From assembly GCA_958407465.1 (NCBI GenBank), contig CATYIV010000004.1, positions 1-64,000 on the forward strand: a stretch of 64,000 nt of DNA. The letters run 5' to 3'. Position numbers and translations under genes: made by a program. Every line of letters starts with the position of its first letter. Positions within the stretch are counted from its first letter, which is position 1. The notes under the pieces are model-generated. The model was not told the origin of the DNA. It did not search any database and saw only the letters and a program-made list of their open reading frames with translations. Source of the DNA: an uncultured Collinsella sp. (GTDB lineage: Bacteria > Actinomycetota > Coriobacteriia > Coriobacteriales > Coriobacteriaceae). This document shows, in pieces, positions 33,556-42,608 of this stretch.

Positions 33556-35013
33556 ATGTCATTTGCAGTCAGTCTGTCCCTTCTCGGCTTGGTCGCTATC
33601 GCGGCCCCGATGGTGGCCTCGGTGCTCGTCGCCCTGTTCCCCCGTCCGTACGCCAAGTGGTTCAGCGTTTTGGGTGCCGCCGTCTCGACGGTCTGCACCA
33701 TCGCCCTCGCCGGGAATTTCGCTGGCGCCGGCATGCCCGACACGCAGGTCCCCCTGATCTCGTTTGGGCAGACCCTCGTCATGGGATTCACCTTCGATCG
33801 CATGAGCACGCTGCTCGCGCCCGCCTTTGTGGGTATCGGCCTGCTTGTCGTGATCTATTCGATTCCCTATATGAGCGAGAATAACCGTGAGCATCCCGAC
33901 GCACCGCGTCGTCGCTTCTACGCGTACCTCGCGACCTTCATCGGCGCCATGGCCGGTCTCGTGTACAGCTCGACCCTTTTGGGCCAGCTCGTGTTCTTTG
34001 AGATCACGGGTGCGTGCTCTTGGGGCCTCATTAGCTACTACATGACGCCTACGGCCAAGAAGGCCGGCATGAAGGCTCTGATCATTACGCATATCGGTGC
34101 GCTCGGCCTGTATCTGGGCGCCGCCATCGTGTTTGCCCATACCGGTACCTTCGCCATTACCGCGATTGCCGGCCTCGACGCCAAGCTCAAGGCTATCGTC
34201 CTTTTGCTCGTGCTGTTTGCGGCCTGGGCCAAGTCCGCACAGGTTCCCATGTACATGTGGCTGCCTTCGGCCATGGAGGCGCCGACGCCTGTTTCGGCCT
34301 ACCTGCATGGCGCCTCGATGGTTAAGGTCGGCGTGTGCGTGTTCGCGCGTGCACTCGTCTCTGCCGGCGAGATCCCCGAGATCGTGGGTTGGGTCGCCAT
34401 TATCGACGCCATGGTCACCATGCTCTTTGGCTTCCTTATGTACCTGCCGCAAAAGGACATGAAGCGTCTGCTGGCCTTCTCCACGATCGCCCAGCTCTCC
34501 TATGTGTTCTTTGGTCTGGGCCTTTCGGTCTTTGGCAGCCAGCTGGCCTTCGATGGCGCCGTCTGCCACATCTTTAACCACGCTTTCGCCAAGACGCTGT
34601 TCTTCCTGATCGCCGGTTCGTTCTCCTTTACGCTCGGCACGCGTATGCTGCCCAAGCTTCGCGGCATCGTAAAGAAGTACCCGATCTCGGGCGTGGGCTT
34701 CGGTGTCGCGGCACTCGCTATTGCCGGCGTGCCGCCCATGAACACGTTCTTCTCGAAGTTCCAGATCATCGCCGGCGGCTTTTCTGTAGGTGCCGGCAAC
34801 GTCGCGATCCTGGTGCTCGTGTGCATCATGGTCGCCGAGACCGTCGCCACCTTCGCCTGGTTCCTCAAGTGGATGGGCTATTGCCTGCCCGGCGAGCCGA
34901 GCGAAGAGGTCGCTGCGGGAGCCCCGCTTCCCCGTGCGATGGCGTTCGTGTTCATCGTGCTCATCATCATGGTCATCGTCAGCGGCCCGCTTTCGGCCAG
35001 CTGGATCGGTTAG
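33556..35013 (+). CDS. hyfD: Hydrogenase-4 membrane subunit D (NuoL/N-like)
   Basis: This 485-residue antiporter-like subunit is close to E. coli HyfD (479). Its core AAWAKSAQVPMYMWLPSAMEAPTPVSAYLHGASMVKVG spans about 218-255 and carries the lysine and aromatic pattern of proton-pumping subunits. FFEITGACSWGLISYYM near 143-159 supplies the conserved helix-5 glutamate. It is the second of three such subunits in this operon. It has its own GAAGGGAG site. Confidence 0.9.
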   Translation: MSFAVSLSLLGLVAIAAPMVASVLVALFPRPYAKWFSVLGAAVSTVCTIALAGNFAGAGMPDTQVPLISFGQTLVMGFTFDRMSTLLAPAFVGIGLLVVIYSIPYMSENNREHPDAPRRRFYAYLATFIGAMAGLVYSSTLLGQLVFFEITGACSWGLISYYMTPTAKKAGMKALIITHIGALGLYLGAAIVFAHTGTFAITAIAGLDAKLKAIVLLLVLFAAWAKSAQVPMYMWLPSAMEAPTPVSAYLHGASMVKVGVCVFARALVSAGEIPEIVGWVAIIDAMVTMLFGFLMYLPQKDMKRLLAFSTIAQLSYVFFGLGLSVFGSQLAFDGAVCHIFNHAFAKTLFFLIAGSFSFTLGTRMLPKLRGIVKKYPISGVGFGVAALAIAGVPPMNTFFSKFQIIAGGFSVGAGNVAILVLVCIMVAETVATFAWFLKWMGYCLPGEPSEEVAAGAPLPRAMAFVFIVLIIMVIVSGPLSASWIG

Positions 35014-35026
35014 GAGGTAGAACGAC

Positions 35027-35680
35027 ATGGGTTATTCGATCGTCAACATCCTTGGCGGCCTTCTGATCGTCACGTCCACCATGGTGGTCGTCTCCAAGAA
35101 CATCAAACATGCCATCAACTGGTATGCGGTGCAGTCGCTGGTGCTCGTGGGGCTGCTCGCTACGCTCGGTGCCACCACCGGTGCGCAGGAGCTGCTTATG
35201 TGGGCCGGATCTGCCTTTATCACCAAGGTCGTCCTGGTCCCTTATATCCTCAACCGCGCATACAAGAAGATGGGCGAGCCGAGCGACGCATCACTCAAGG
35301 CCGGCCTTAAGCCCGCGTGGGCCATCTGCATCATCGCCGTGGAGGTCGCGATTTGCTTTGCCGTCGTAACGCAGATCAGCCTTCCCACGGCCGAGGTCGC
35401 AACGCCTGCGCTCGCTATTAGCTTCGCTCACTTCTTTGTGGGCCTCACCTGCATCATTTCGCAGCGCAACATCATGAAGCAGATCTTTGGATACTGCCTT
35501 ATGGAAAACGGCAGCCACGTGACGCTCGCGCTTTTGGCCCCCACCGCTCCCGAGATCATCGAGATCGGTATCGCCACCGACGCCATCTTTGCCGTCATCA
35601 TCATGTCCATCGTCGTGCGTCGCATTTGGGACGACTCGCACTCGCTCGATGCGCACGACCTGTCCGAGCTGAGGGGGTAG
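35027..35680 (+). CDS. hyfE: Hydrogenase-4 membrane subunit E
   Basis: This 217-residue subunit is the same size as E. coli HyfE (216) and related to MrpC/NuoK. About seven hydrophobic segments are seen, with NGSHVTLALLAPTAPEIIEIG near 164-184 as a HyfE-like stretch. HyfE is the marker that distinguishes the six-gene membrane module of hydrogenase 4 from the simpler hydrogenase 3. AGGAGG lies before the ATG, 13 bases after hyfD. Confidence 0.88.
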   Translation: MGYSIVNILGGLLIVTSTMVVVSKNIKHAINWYAVQSLVLVGLLATLGATTGAQELLMWAGSAFITKVVLVPYILNRAYKKMGEPSDASLKAGLKPAWAICIIAVEVAICFAVVTQISLPTAEVATPALAISFAHFFVGLTCIISQRNIMKQIFGYCLMENGSHVTLALLAPTAPEIIEIGIATDAIFAVIIMSIVVRRIWDDSHSLDAHDLSELRG

Positions 35681-35683
35681 TCC

Positions 35684-37243
35684 ATGGAAACGTTGATTCT
35701 CGCCCTGCTCGCGACTCCTTTGGTGTTCTCGCTGGTCATGGCATTTTTGCCCAAGAACACGTCCTATAACGTGTTTGCCGGTCTCAACCTGGTCTCCGTC
35801 GCAGCCGTCCTGGTGCTGTCGATTGTGACGGCCGGTGACGTCCTTATGAGCGGCGACACCGCGAGCGCTCTTGGCCTGTGGTTCCACCTCGATTCGCTGG
35901 GCGCCATCTTTGTGCTGCTCATCGGCTTTATCGGTTTTCTTACCGGGCTGTTCTCGCTGCCCTATGTAAAGGCCGATATCGAGGAGGGCTCCATGCCCGC
36001 CGAGCGCGCCAAGCAGTATTTTGCGCTGTTTAGCCTGTTTGTGTTCACCATGCTGCTCGCGTGCCTGTCCAACAACATGATCCTCACGTGGGCCGCCGTG
36101 GAGGCAACCACGCTTTCCACCGTGTTCCTCGTGGGTATCTACAAGAACAAGACGGCCCTCGAGGCTTCTTGGAAGTATGCGATGGTCTGCACCGCCGGCG
36201 TGGCCTTTGGCTTGTTCGGTACGCTGCTCATCTACGCCAACGCCGCCGACGTGATTCCCAACGCCCACGAGGCCGCATTCCTGTCGTGCGTACTGCCGTA
36301 TGCCGACCAGTTCGATCCGACGCTCATGCGCCTCGCCTTTGCGTTTATCGTGATCGGCTTTGGCACCAAGGCCGGCCTGTTCCCCATGCACACTTGGTTG
36401 CCCGATGCCCACTCCCAGGCCCCGAGCCCTGTCTCGGCCCTGCTCTCTGGCGTGCTGCTTAAGTGCGCCATGCTTGTGATCATGCGCTTCTACGGCTTTA
36501 CCATCCAGGCCGTGGGCGCCGAGTATCCGCAACTTCTGCTGTTGATCGTCGGCACGCTGTCCATTTTGGTGGCGGCACTTTCGATGTTTCGCCAGGACGA
36601 CCTCAAGCGCCGCTTTGCGTACTCGTCTGTGGAGAACGTGGGCGTTATCGCCCTGTGCCTGGGTATCGGTGGCCCACTGGGTATCGCCGCAGCCCTGCTG
36701 CACTGCGTGTTCCACGGTTTTACCAAGACGCTTGCCTTCTGCGTGTCCGGCAACATCCAGCACGCCTTTGGTACGCGTAGCCTGGCTAAGATTCAGGGCG
36801 TCGTCGAGGTTGCTCCCGCAACCGCCGCGCTCGCCGTCCTGGCGCTGCTCGGTCTTGGTGCCTTCCCGCCCTTTGGCATGTTTATCTCCGAGTTCCTGAC
36901 TTTTGTCGCCGGTGTTACCGCCGGTCCTATGTGGCTGGTCGTCGTGGTCGCCCTCGGTCTTACCGTGGCCATCTCCGCGCTCACCCGCATCGCACTCAAG
37001 TCGGTATTCGGCCATGCGCCCCAGGGCATGGGCAAGCATGAGGCCCCGGCGCTCATGCTTATCCCCGAAATCATCCTGGCTGTCATGATCTTGTGGTTTG
37101 GCATCGCCACCCCGCTGCCCCTCGTGCACGGTGTGGAGACCGCGACCGGCATCGTGCTCGAGCAGAGCACCGAGGAGCTTCACGCGACGCCGATGTACCG
37201 CGCTGTGTTCGGTACCGAGACCGCTCAGAGCGAGGTGGAGTAA
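35684..37243 (+). CDS. hyfF: Hydrogenase-4 membrane subunit F (NuoL/N-like)
   Basis: This 519-residue subunit is the third antiporter-like membrane protein. The core GFGTKAGLFPMHTWLPDAHSQAPSPVSALLSG starts near 224, with the lysine and LPDAHSQAP loop of NuoM/HyfF. WAAVEATTLSTVFLVGIY near 130-147 gives the glutamate helix. Only 3 bases separate it from hyfE and from hyfG, so expression is coupled on both sides. Confidence 0.9.
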   Translation: METLILALLATPLVFSLVMAFLPKNTSYNVFAGLNLVSVAAVLVLSIVTAGDVLMSGDTASALGLWFHLDSLGAIFVLLIGFIGFLTGLFSLPYVKADIEEGSMPAERAKQYFALFSLFVFTMLLACLSNNMILTWAAVEATTLSTVFLVGIYKNKTALEASWKYAMVCTAGVAFGLFGTLLIYANAADVIPNAHEAAFLSCVLPYADQFDPTLMRLAFAFIVIGFGTKAGLFPMHTWLPDAHSQAPSPVSALLSGVLLKCAMLVIMRFYGFTIQAVGAEYPQLLLLIVGTLSILVAALSMFRQDDLKRRFAYSSVENVGVIALCLGIGGPLGIAAALLHCVFHGFTKTLAFCVSGNIQHAFGTRSLAKIQGVVEVAPATAALAVLALLGLGAFPPFGMFISEFLTFVAGVTAGPMWLVVVVALGLTVAISALTRIALKSVFGHAPQGMGKHEAPALMLIPEIILAVMILWFGIATPLPLVHGVETATGIVLEQSTEELHATPMYRAVFGTETAQSEVE

Positions 37244-37246
37244 CGA

Positions 37247-39019
37247 ATGATTGAAACTGAGAACAAGGTGTATGCCCGTCGCTGCGAGAGCCATGTCGAG
37301 GCCCTGCGCCGCGCCGTTCCGGGCTGCATCGAGAAGGTCGAGTGGCAATGCGAGGACCAGCTGACGATTACCGTCAAGCAGGACAAGCTGCCCGAGGCCG
37401 TCCACTACCTGTACTACGAGCGCTACGGCTGGATTCCCGTGATCATCGGCAACGATGAGCGCAGCCTGTGCGGCCGTTACGCCGTGTACTATGTCATCTC
37501 CATGGAGGGGGAGGACCCCGGCTGGGTGACCGTGCGCACCGAGGTCGATCCCGCCAAGATGACGTTCCCGTCCGTGACACCGTTCGTCCCCGCCTGTGTG
37601 TGGGGCGAGCGCGAGCTGCGCGACATGTTCGGCCTGATCCCCGAGGGCCTGCCCGACCGTCGCCGCCTGGTACTGCCCGATGACTGGCCCAGCGGCCTGT
37701 ACCCGCTGCGCAAGGACTCCATGGACTACCGCTTCCGTCCCGCTCCCGCGAGCGACATGGAAAACTACGAGTTCTTGGCCGACACCAAGGGCAAGGAGAC
37801 CACGCTCGTCCCCATGGGCCCGCTGCACATTACCTCCGACGAGCCTGGCCACTTCCGCCTGTTCGTCGAGGGCGAGACGATCGTCGATGCCGACTACCGT
37901 CTGTTCTACGTGCACCGCGGCATGGAGAAGGTCGCCGAGACGCGCCTGAACTATGACGCCGTGACGTTCCTCGCCGACCGTATCTGCGGCATCTGCGGCT
38001 GCGCCCACTCGGTGGCCTATGCCGAGGCCGTCGAGCGCGCCCAGGGCATTCATGTCCCGCCGCGCGCCCAGTACATCCGCGCCATCATGCTTGAGGTCGA
38101 GCGCCTGCACTCGCACCTGCTCAACATTGGCCTGGCGTCTCACTACACGGGCTTCGACTCCGGCTTCCAGCAGTTCTTCCGCGTCCGCGAGAAGTCTATG
38201 GACCTGGCCGAGAAGCTCTCCGGTCACCGCAAGACCTACGGTCTCAACGTGATCGGCGGCGTGCGTCGCGACATTTTGGCCGAGCAGAAGCTCTCCACGC
38301 TCACGACCATCCACCAGCTGCGCTCCGAGGTCCAGGAGCTCGTCGACGTCTTGCTCTCCACGCCCAACTTTATTGAGCGTACGAGTGGCATCGGTATCTT
38401 GGACCGCAAGATCGCACGCGACTTCTCGCCGGTCGGCCCGCTCATGCGTGGCTCGGGCTATGCCCGCGACGTGCGCTTTGACCATCCCTTCGACGGCTAC
38501 GCTGATCCGGATGTTCAGAAGATGCATGCTGCTACGGCAGACACCTGCGATGCCTTCGGCCGCACCGCCGTCCGCATCCAGGAGGTCTACGATTCGATCG
38601 ACATGATCGAGACCATGCTCGAGAACTGCCCGTCGGGCCCCATCCTCACCACGGATTGGGAGTACACCCCGCACAAGTACGCCATCGGCGCCACCGAGGC
38701 GCCGCGCGGCGAGGACGTGCACTGGGCCATGCTCGGCAATAACCAGAAGTGCTACCGCTGGCGCGCCAAGGCCGCCACGTACAGCAACTGGCCGGTCCTG
38801 CGCTACATGTTCCGCGGCAACACCGTGGGCGACGCGGCGCTGATCGTCGGCTCGCTCGACCCGTGCTACTCCTGCACCGACCGCGTGACGGTGACCGATG
38901 TCGCCGCCAAGCGCGACCACGTGCTCGACAAGGAGCAGTTCGAGAACGTCTGGCGCGACAAGTCGCCGCTTGCGGGCGAGGGCACCATGGCCGCTCCGCT
39001 CGATGAGGAGGCGCTCTAA
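37247..39019 (+). CDS. hyfG: NiFe hydrogenase large subunit (NuoC/NuoD fusion)
   Basis: This is the 590-residue catalytic subunit of the formate hydrogenlyase. The N-terminal 170 residues resemble NuoC (WGERELRDMFGLIPEGLPD); the rest is NuoD-like. Ni-Fe ligands are C247 and C250 (RICGICGCAHS) and C540 and C543 (DPCYSCTDR). The protease cut expected after R546 would remove a 44-residue tail; in E. coli HycE cleavage also follows this arginine. The maturation protease HycI is encoded further down. GGAG-like bases precede the ATG and 3 bases separate it from hyfF. Confidence 0.94.
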   Translation: MIETENKVYARRCESHVEALRRAVPGCIEKVEWQCEDQLTITVKQDKLPEAVHYLYYERYGWIPVIIGNDERSLCGRYAVYYVISMEGEDPGWVTVRTEVDPAKMTFPSVTPFVPACVWGERELRDMFGLIPEGLPDRRRLVLPDDWPSGLYPLRKDSMDYRFRPAPASDMENYEFLADTKGKETTLVPMGPLHITSDEPGHFRLFVEGETIVDADYRLFYVHRGMEKVAETRLNYDAVTFLADRICGICGCAHSVAYAEAVERAQGIHVPPRAQYIRAIMLEVERLHSHLLNIGLASHYTGFDSGFQQFFRVREKSMDLAEKLSGHRKTYGLNVIGGVRRDILAEQKLSTLTTIHQLRSEVQELVDVLLSTPNFIERTSGIGILDRKIARDFSPVGPLMRGSGYARDVRFDHPFDGYADPDVQKMHAATADTCDAFGRTAVRIQEVYDSIDMIETMLENCPSGPILTTDWEYTPHKYAIGATEAPRGEDVHWAMLGNNQKCYRWRAKAATYSNWPVLRYMFRGNTVGDAALIVGSLDPCYSCTDRVTVTDVAAKRDHVLDKEQFENVWRDKSPLAGEGTMAAPLDEEAL

Positions 39020-39020
39020 T

Positions 39021-39737
39021 ATGCTGAAGCTTTGGAAGGTCAACGCCAAGGCCGGCGACGCGACGGTCAAGTACCCGTTTGCGCCGTTTCCCACCAACAA
39101 GGACATGCGCGGCAAGCCCGAGCACAACGCCGAGCTCTGCATCGCCTGCGGTGCCTGCGGCGTGGCGTGCCCGGCCGATGCCATTCGCATGGACACCGAC
39201 CTTGCGGCCGATACCATCACCTGGTCGATCGACTACGGTCGCTGCATCTTCTGCGGCCGCTGCGAGGAGGCCTGTCCCATGGAGGCTATCAAGCTCACCG
39301 AGGAGTTTGAACTGGCCGTCATGAGCAAGGATGACCTCACCAGCAAGAGCGTCTATACGCTCGAGCATTGCTCGCGTTGCGGCAAGCCGTTTGCCCCGCA
39401 CAAGGAAATCGACTACGCCAAGCGCCTGCTGCAAAAGGCCGGCGGCATGGAGGCCGAGCAGGCCGCCCGTACCGTCGGTATGTGCCAGGAGTGCAAGCGC
39501 GAGCTCGACGCCCTGCGCGCCGCCTCGGCCGTAAAGACCGGCAACGCACACGGCATGGCTGCCAACGAGACGCTTGCGTCCGGCGAGCCCCAGGGCCCCG
39601 GCATGGAGTATCTGGGCGGCCACGGCGTGAACCCGGAGTATATCGACCGCGAGCTCAACCCCGATGCGCCCGAGATTCCCGCCGGTCCTGCGCCGGTCGA
39701 GGGCATCATCATGGATTTTGATACGAAGGAGGAGTAA
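39021..39737 (+). CDS. hyfH: Hydrogenase-4 ferredoxin subunit H (NuoI-like)
   Basis: This 238-residue two-cluster ferredoxin is the NuoI/HycF equivalent. The two clusters bind at CIACGACGVACP near 40-51 and CIFCGRCEEACP near 74-85. A further CSRCGKPF...CQEC pair (near 117 and 155) resembles the rubredoxin-like zinc site of HycF. It is longer than E. coli HyfH (181) because of a C-terminal extension of about 55 residues without recognisable domains. ATG 39021 follows one base after the hyfG stop. Confidence 0.88.
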   Translation: MLKLWKVNAKAGDATVKYPFAPFPTNKDMRGKPEHNAELCIACGACGVACPADAIRMDTDLAADTITWSIDYGRCIFCGRCEEACPMEAIKLTEEFELAVMSKDDLTSKSVYTLEHCSRCGKPFAPHKEIDYAKRLLQKAGGMEAEQAARTVGMCQECKRELDALRAASAVKTGNAHGMAANETLASGEPQGPGMEYLGGHGVNPEYIDRELNPDAPEIPAGPAPVEGIIMDFDTKEE

Positions 39738-39739
39738 CC

Positions 39740-40522
39740 ATGGCCGAACCCACGCTTTTGCCCGAGCGGCTTCAGTACCGCCCGACCAAGATCGAGCTCG
39801 ACGAGAGCATCGAGAAGGCCAAGGCGACCCTTCTTAAGAAGATCAAGCGCTCGGTGTATGTCTACCGTGTTGACTGCGGCGGCTGCAACGGCTGCGAGAT
39901 CGAGATCTTCGGTTCCATCACGCCCGTCTTCGACGTCGAGCGCTTTGGCATCAAGGTCGTGCCCTCGCCCCGTCACGCCGATGTGCTGCTGTACACCGGT
40001 GCCGTGACGCGCGCCATGCGCATGCCGGCCCTGCGCGCCTTTGAGGCCGCACCCGATCCTAAGATCGTGGTGTCCTATGGCGCGTGCGGCTGCACCGGTG
40101 GCATCTTCTACGACAACTATTGCGTCTGGGGCGGCACGGACAAGATTCTGCCGGTCGATGTCTACATCCCCGGCTGCCCGCCCAGCCCCGCGCAGACCAT
40201 CTACGGCTTTGCCATGGCGCTCGGTCTGCTGGACCAAAAGCTCCATGCCGAGACCACGGTGGAGGCCGCCGGCGAGCAGGCCGATATCCTGCATCCCGGC
40301 GTGCCGTACAAGCTGCGCGTTGCCATTGAGCGCGAGGCTCGCGCCATGAGCGGCTATCGTTACGGCCGCGACCTGGCCAATGAGTTTATGGATACGCTCG
40401 AGGGCGCGCCCAAGGGCGATATCCGCGGTGCCATGGCGCTGCTCATCGACAAGCAGGACGATCCGCGCCGCGTCGAGGTGTACTCGGCGCTGCAGGATCT
40501 GGTGCTGGCCGGAGGTCGCTAG
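39740..40522 (+). CDS. hyfI: NiFe hydrogenase small subunit (NuoB-like)
   Basis: This 260-residue small subunit carries the proximal [4Fe-4S] cluster that receives electrons for the Ni-Fe site. Ligands are visible in DCGGCNGCEIEIF near 48-60, YGACGCTGGIF near 113-123 and IPGCPPSPAQTIYG near 146-159. There is no signal peptide, so it is cytoplasmic as in group 4 hydrogenases. GGAGGAG lies before the ATG, and the stop is immediately followed by the next ATG. Confidence 0.92.
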   Translation: MAEPTLLPERLQYRPTKIELDESIEKAKATLLKKIKRSVYVYRVDCGGCNGCEIEIFGSITPVFDVERFGIKVVPSPRHADVLLYTGAVTRAMRMPALRAFEAAPDPKIVVSYGACGCTGGIFYDNYCVWGGTDKILPVDVYIPGCPPSPAQTIYGFAMALGLLDQKLHAETTVEAAGEQADILHPGVPYKLRVAIEREARAMSGYRYGRDLANEFMDTLEGAPKGDIRGAMALLIDKQDDPRRVEVYSALQDLVLAGGR

Positions 40523-41104
40523 ATGGAGCTCACGGACCGCTCTGGTTACTTTGCGGGTCCCGGTATGCTCGGCGGCTCCTTTGGCGATGCCTCGCGCGCA
40601 AGCGACGAGGCCGCCGAGGGCGTCGCCGACCCCTGCCTGGGCCATGCGCCCGACCAGGTGGTCTTCTACGAGCTTACGCGTAAGTTTGTGGAGACCGAGG
40701 AAGACGTTCCCCAGGAGGCCTGCGACGTGCTGTACTACACGCTCGCCGTGGGCCACCACACCGGCGTGCTCGACTGCTTTGAGCCGCGCCTGTCGGTGCC
40801 GGTGGATGTGTTCTATACGCTTATCGACGCGCTGCCGGAGGGGGAGGCCAAGACCAAGTTTGAGGCCATCCGCTCCTTTGGCGAGTGCCAGCTCGACAAG
40901 GCGGCGGTGCCGTCGCTGCTCGAGGCCTGCGATGCACTGCTCGACGAGCGCGGTTTTCGCGGTTCTGCCAAGGCCGGCATCTCGGTGTTCGATGACGACT
41001 TTGGCCTGCATGCCCAGCAGGTCGCGTTCTTAATGAAGTTTCGCGATCTGGTTGAGCGCGTGCGCGATGTGTCGGGCGTGTATCTGACGGGAAGGTTGCA
41101 GTAA
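40523..41104 (+). CDS. hycH: Formate hydrogenlyase maturation protein HycH
   Basis: This 193-residue protein is related to HycH/HyfJ, an assembly chaperone of the hydrogenase large subunit. The family core is VVFYELTRKFVETEEDVPQEA near 46-66 and YYTLAVGHHTGVLDCF near 72-87. It is longer than E. coli HycH (136) because of an N-terminal extension of about 40 residues. It starts immediately after hyfI and its last base is the first of hycI, so all three are tightly coupled. Confidence 0.8.
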   Translation: MELTDRSGYFAGPGMLGGSFGDASRASDEAAEGVADPCLGHAPDQVVFYELTRKFVETEEDVPQEACDVLYYTLAVGHHTGVLDCFEPRLSVPVDVFYTLIDALPEGEAKTKFEAIRSFGECQLDKAAVPSLLEACDALLDERGFRGSAKAGISVFDDDFGLHAQQVAFLMKFRDLVERVRDVSGVYLTGRLQ

Positions 41105-41607
41105 TGGGTCGCGTTGTGGATGGTCGTGTGAACGGCGCCCCGTTTGCGGGTATCGTGCTCACGGCGGGAAGCGTGCTGCGTGCCGACGATGCCGCCGGCC
41201 CCGTGCTCTCCAAAAAGATGGAGGACGTGCCCATCGCCGGTTGGTACACCATCGACGGCGGTCAGACGCCCGAGGATGACATCATCGAGGTCAAGCGCGA
41301 GCGTCCGCCGCGTCTGGTCTTGGTCGATGCTGCCGACATGGCGCTGCCCGTCGGGTCCATCCGTTTGCTCGACAAGCGCGATGTGGCCCGCAAGTCGATG
41401 TTCACCACGCATTCGCTTCCCTTGTCGATTTTGATCGAAGAAATCGAACAATCGTGTGATGATATCGTCTTCGTTGGGATTCAGCCGGGCGACACGGAGT
41501 TCTACAACCCCATGTCCCCGGAAGTCTTTGACGCCGTCGACGCCGTGTATGACGCCGTGGCTGCCAACGACTTTTCCCACTTTGTCCGCTTGGGGCAAGA
41601 GCAATAG
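41104..41607 (+). CDS. hycI: Hydrogenase maturation protease HycI
   Basis: This 167-residue endopeptidase trims the C-terminus of HyfG after nickel insertion. The family start (GNsLRgDDgvG in most members) reads TAGSVLRADDAAG near 20-32, and D49 or D50 and H101 (FTTHSLPLS) fit the nickel-binding pattern. Its ATG overlaps the hycH stop. Together with the processing site in HyfG, this shows the enzyme is matured by its own operon; hypABCDEF are not in the window. Confidence 0.85.
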   Translation: MGRVVDGRVNGAPFAGIVLTAGSVLRADDAAGPVLSKKMEDVPIAGWYTIDGGQTPEDDIIEVKRERPPRLVLVDAADMALPVGSIRLLDKRDVARKSMFTTHSLPLSILIEEIEQSCDDIVFVGIQPGDTEFYNPMSPEVFDAVDAVYDAVAANDFSHFVRLGQEQ

Positions 41608-41646
41608 GAGCGCTTGTCCCTGCTGATTAGGAAAGAAGTGATTGAC

Positions 41647-42486
41647 ATGGCAGATTCCAAGGTGGAGTACCCCGCTCCCGATTGTCTGGCGCCCGCCGCG
41701 ATCGAGGCCAAGACCGAGGCCGCCGGCGTGACCAAGGCCAACTTGCCGGTCGCAAAGGCCTTTCTGTTGGCAATGTTCGCCGGTGCGTTCATCGCCTTCG
41801 GCGGCCTGTTCTTTACCGTGTTCTTGAGCGATAGCACGCTGGGCTGGGGCGCTCAGCGTGTCGTGGGCGGCCTGTGCTTTTGCCTGGGCCTGGTGCTCGT
41901 GCTGGTGTGCGGCGCCGAGCTGTTTACCGGCAATTCGCTTATGGTCTGCGCGCTCAAGAGCAAAAAGATCACCCTGGCTCAGATGCTCAAGGCATGGGTC
42001 GTCGTGTGGCTTGGTAACTTTGCCGGTGCCCTGTTCATCGTCTTTTTGGTGTACATGGCCGGCATTTACAAGCTCAACGGCGAGGCGGTCGCCAATTCCA
42101 TGGTGAGCGTCGCCGCCGGCAAGGTGACGGTCGACTGGGTGACGATCTTCTTCCGCGGCATCTTGTGCAACATCTTTGTGTGCCTGGCCGTGTGGATCGG
42201 TACCGCCGGCAAGACCGTGGTCGATAAGGTTGTGGGCATTCTGCTGCCCATCGCCGCCTTTGTGGCCTGCGGTTTTGAGCACTGCGTTGCCAACATGTAC
42301 TTTTTGCCCATGGGTGCCGTGATGCATGCGTGCGGCTATGGTGCCGACGTCGCCGGCGCCGATGCACTCAACGCCGCGGGCATTGCGTTTAACCTGTCCG
42401 CCGCTACGCTGGGCAACATCGTGGGCGGCGCGGTTCTGGTCGCGCTCGGCTACTGGTTTATCTACGCCAAGAAGTCCGAGGCGTAA
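41647..42486 (+). CDS. focA: Formate/nitrite channel FocA
   Basis: This 279-residue pentameric channel of the FNT family moves formate across the membrane. Six helices and the motif LVCGAELFTGNSLMVCAL near 87-104 are clear, as are NFAGALFIV and CGFEHCVANMYFLP near 202-215. It closes the formate hydrogenlyase operon, supplying formate to FdhF. The ATG at 41647 is 11 bases after GGAAAG, with a weak ribosome site. A terminator follows directly. Confidence 0.9.
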   Translation: MADSKVEYPAPDCLAPAAIEAKTEAAGVTKANLPVAKAFLLAMFAGAFIAFGGLFFTVFLSDSTLGWGAQRVVGGLCFCLGLVLVLVCGAELFTGNSLMVCALKSKKITLAQMLKAWVVVWLGNFAGALFIVFLVYMAGIYKLNGEAVANSMVSVAAGKVTVDWVTIFFRGILCNIFVCLAVWIGTAGKTVVDKVVGILLPIAAFVACGFEHCVANMYFLPMGAVMHACGYGADVAGADALNAAGIAFNLSAATLGNIVGGAVLVALGYWFIYAKKSEA

Positions 42487-42508
42487 GGTATCGTCTGTTT
42501 GACGTTGG

Positions 42509-42545
42509 GCCTCCCGCGGGGCATTGCCGTGCGGGAGGCTTTTTG
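42509..42545 (+). terminator. Terminator of the formate hydrogenlyase operon
   Basis: GCCTCCCGC and GCGGGAGGC flank a loop and are followed by TTTTT. Confidence 0.9.
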
Positions 42546-42608
42546 GGTCTGGGGCTCGTTGCCGGGCCTTTGGCCTGTTGTGTTTGGCTGATGAAAGGGG
42601 TAATCGAG

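Noticed and set aside
35291..39220. A 1309-codon open frame on the minus strand
   Set aside because: It lies entirely opposite hyfE-hyfH, whose conserved motifs and ribosome sites are clear. High GC makes long antisense frames common, and the product is low-complexity and unlike known proteins.
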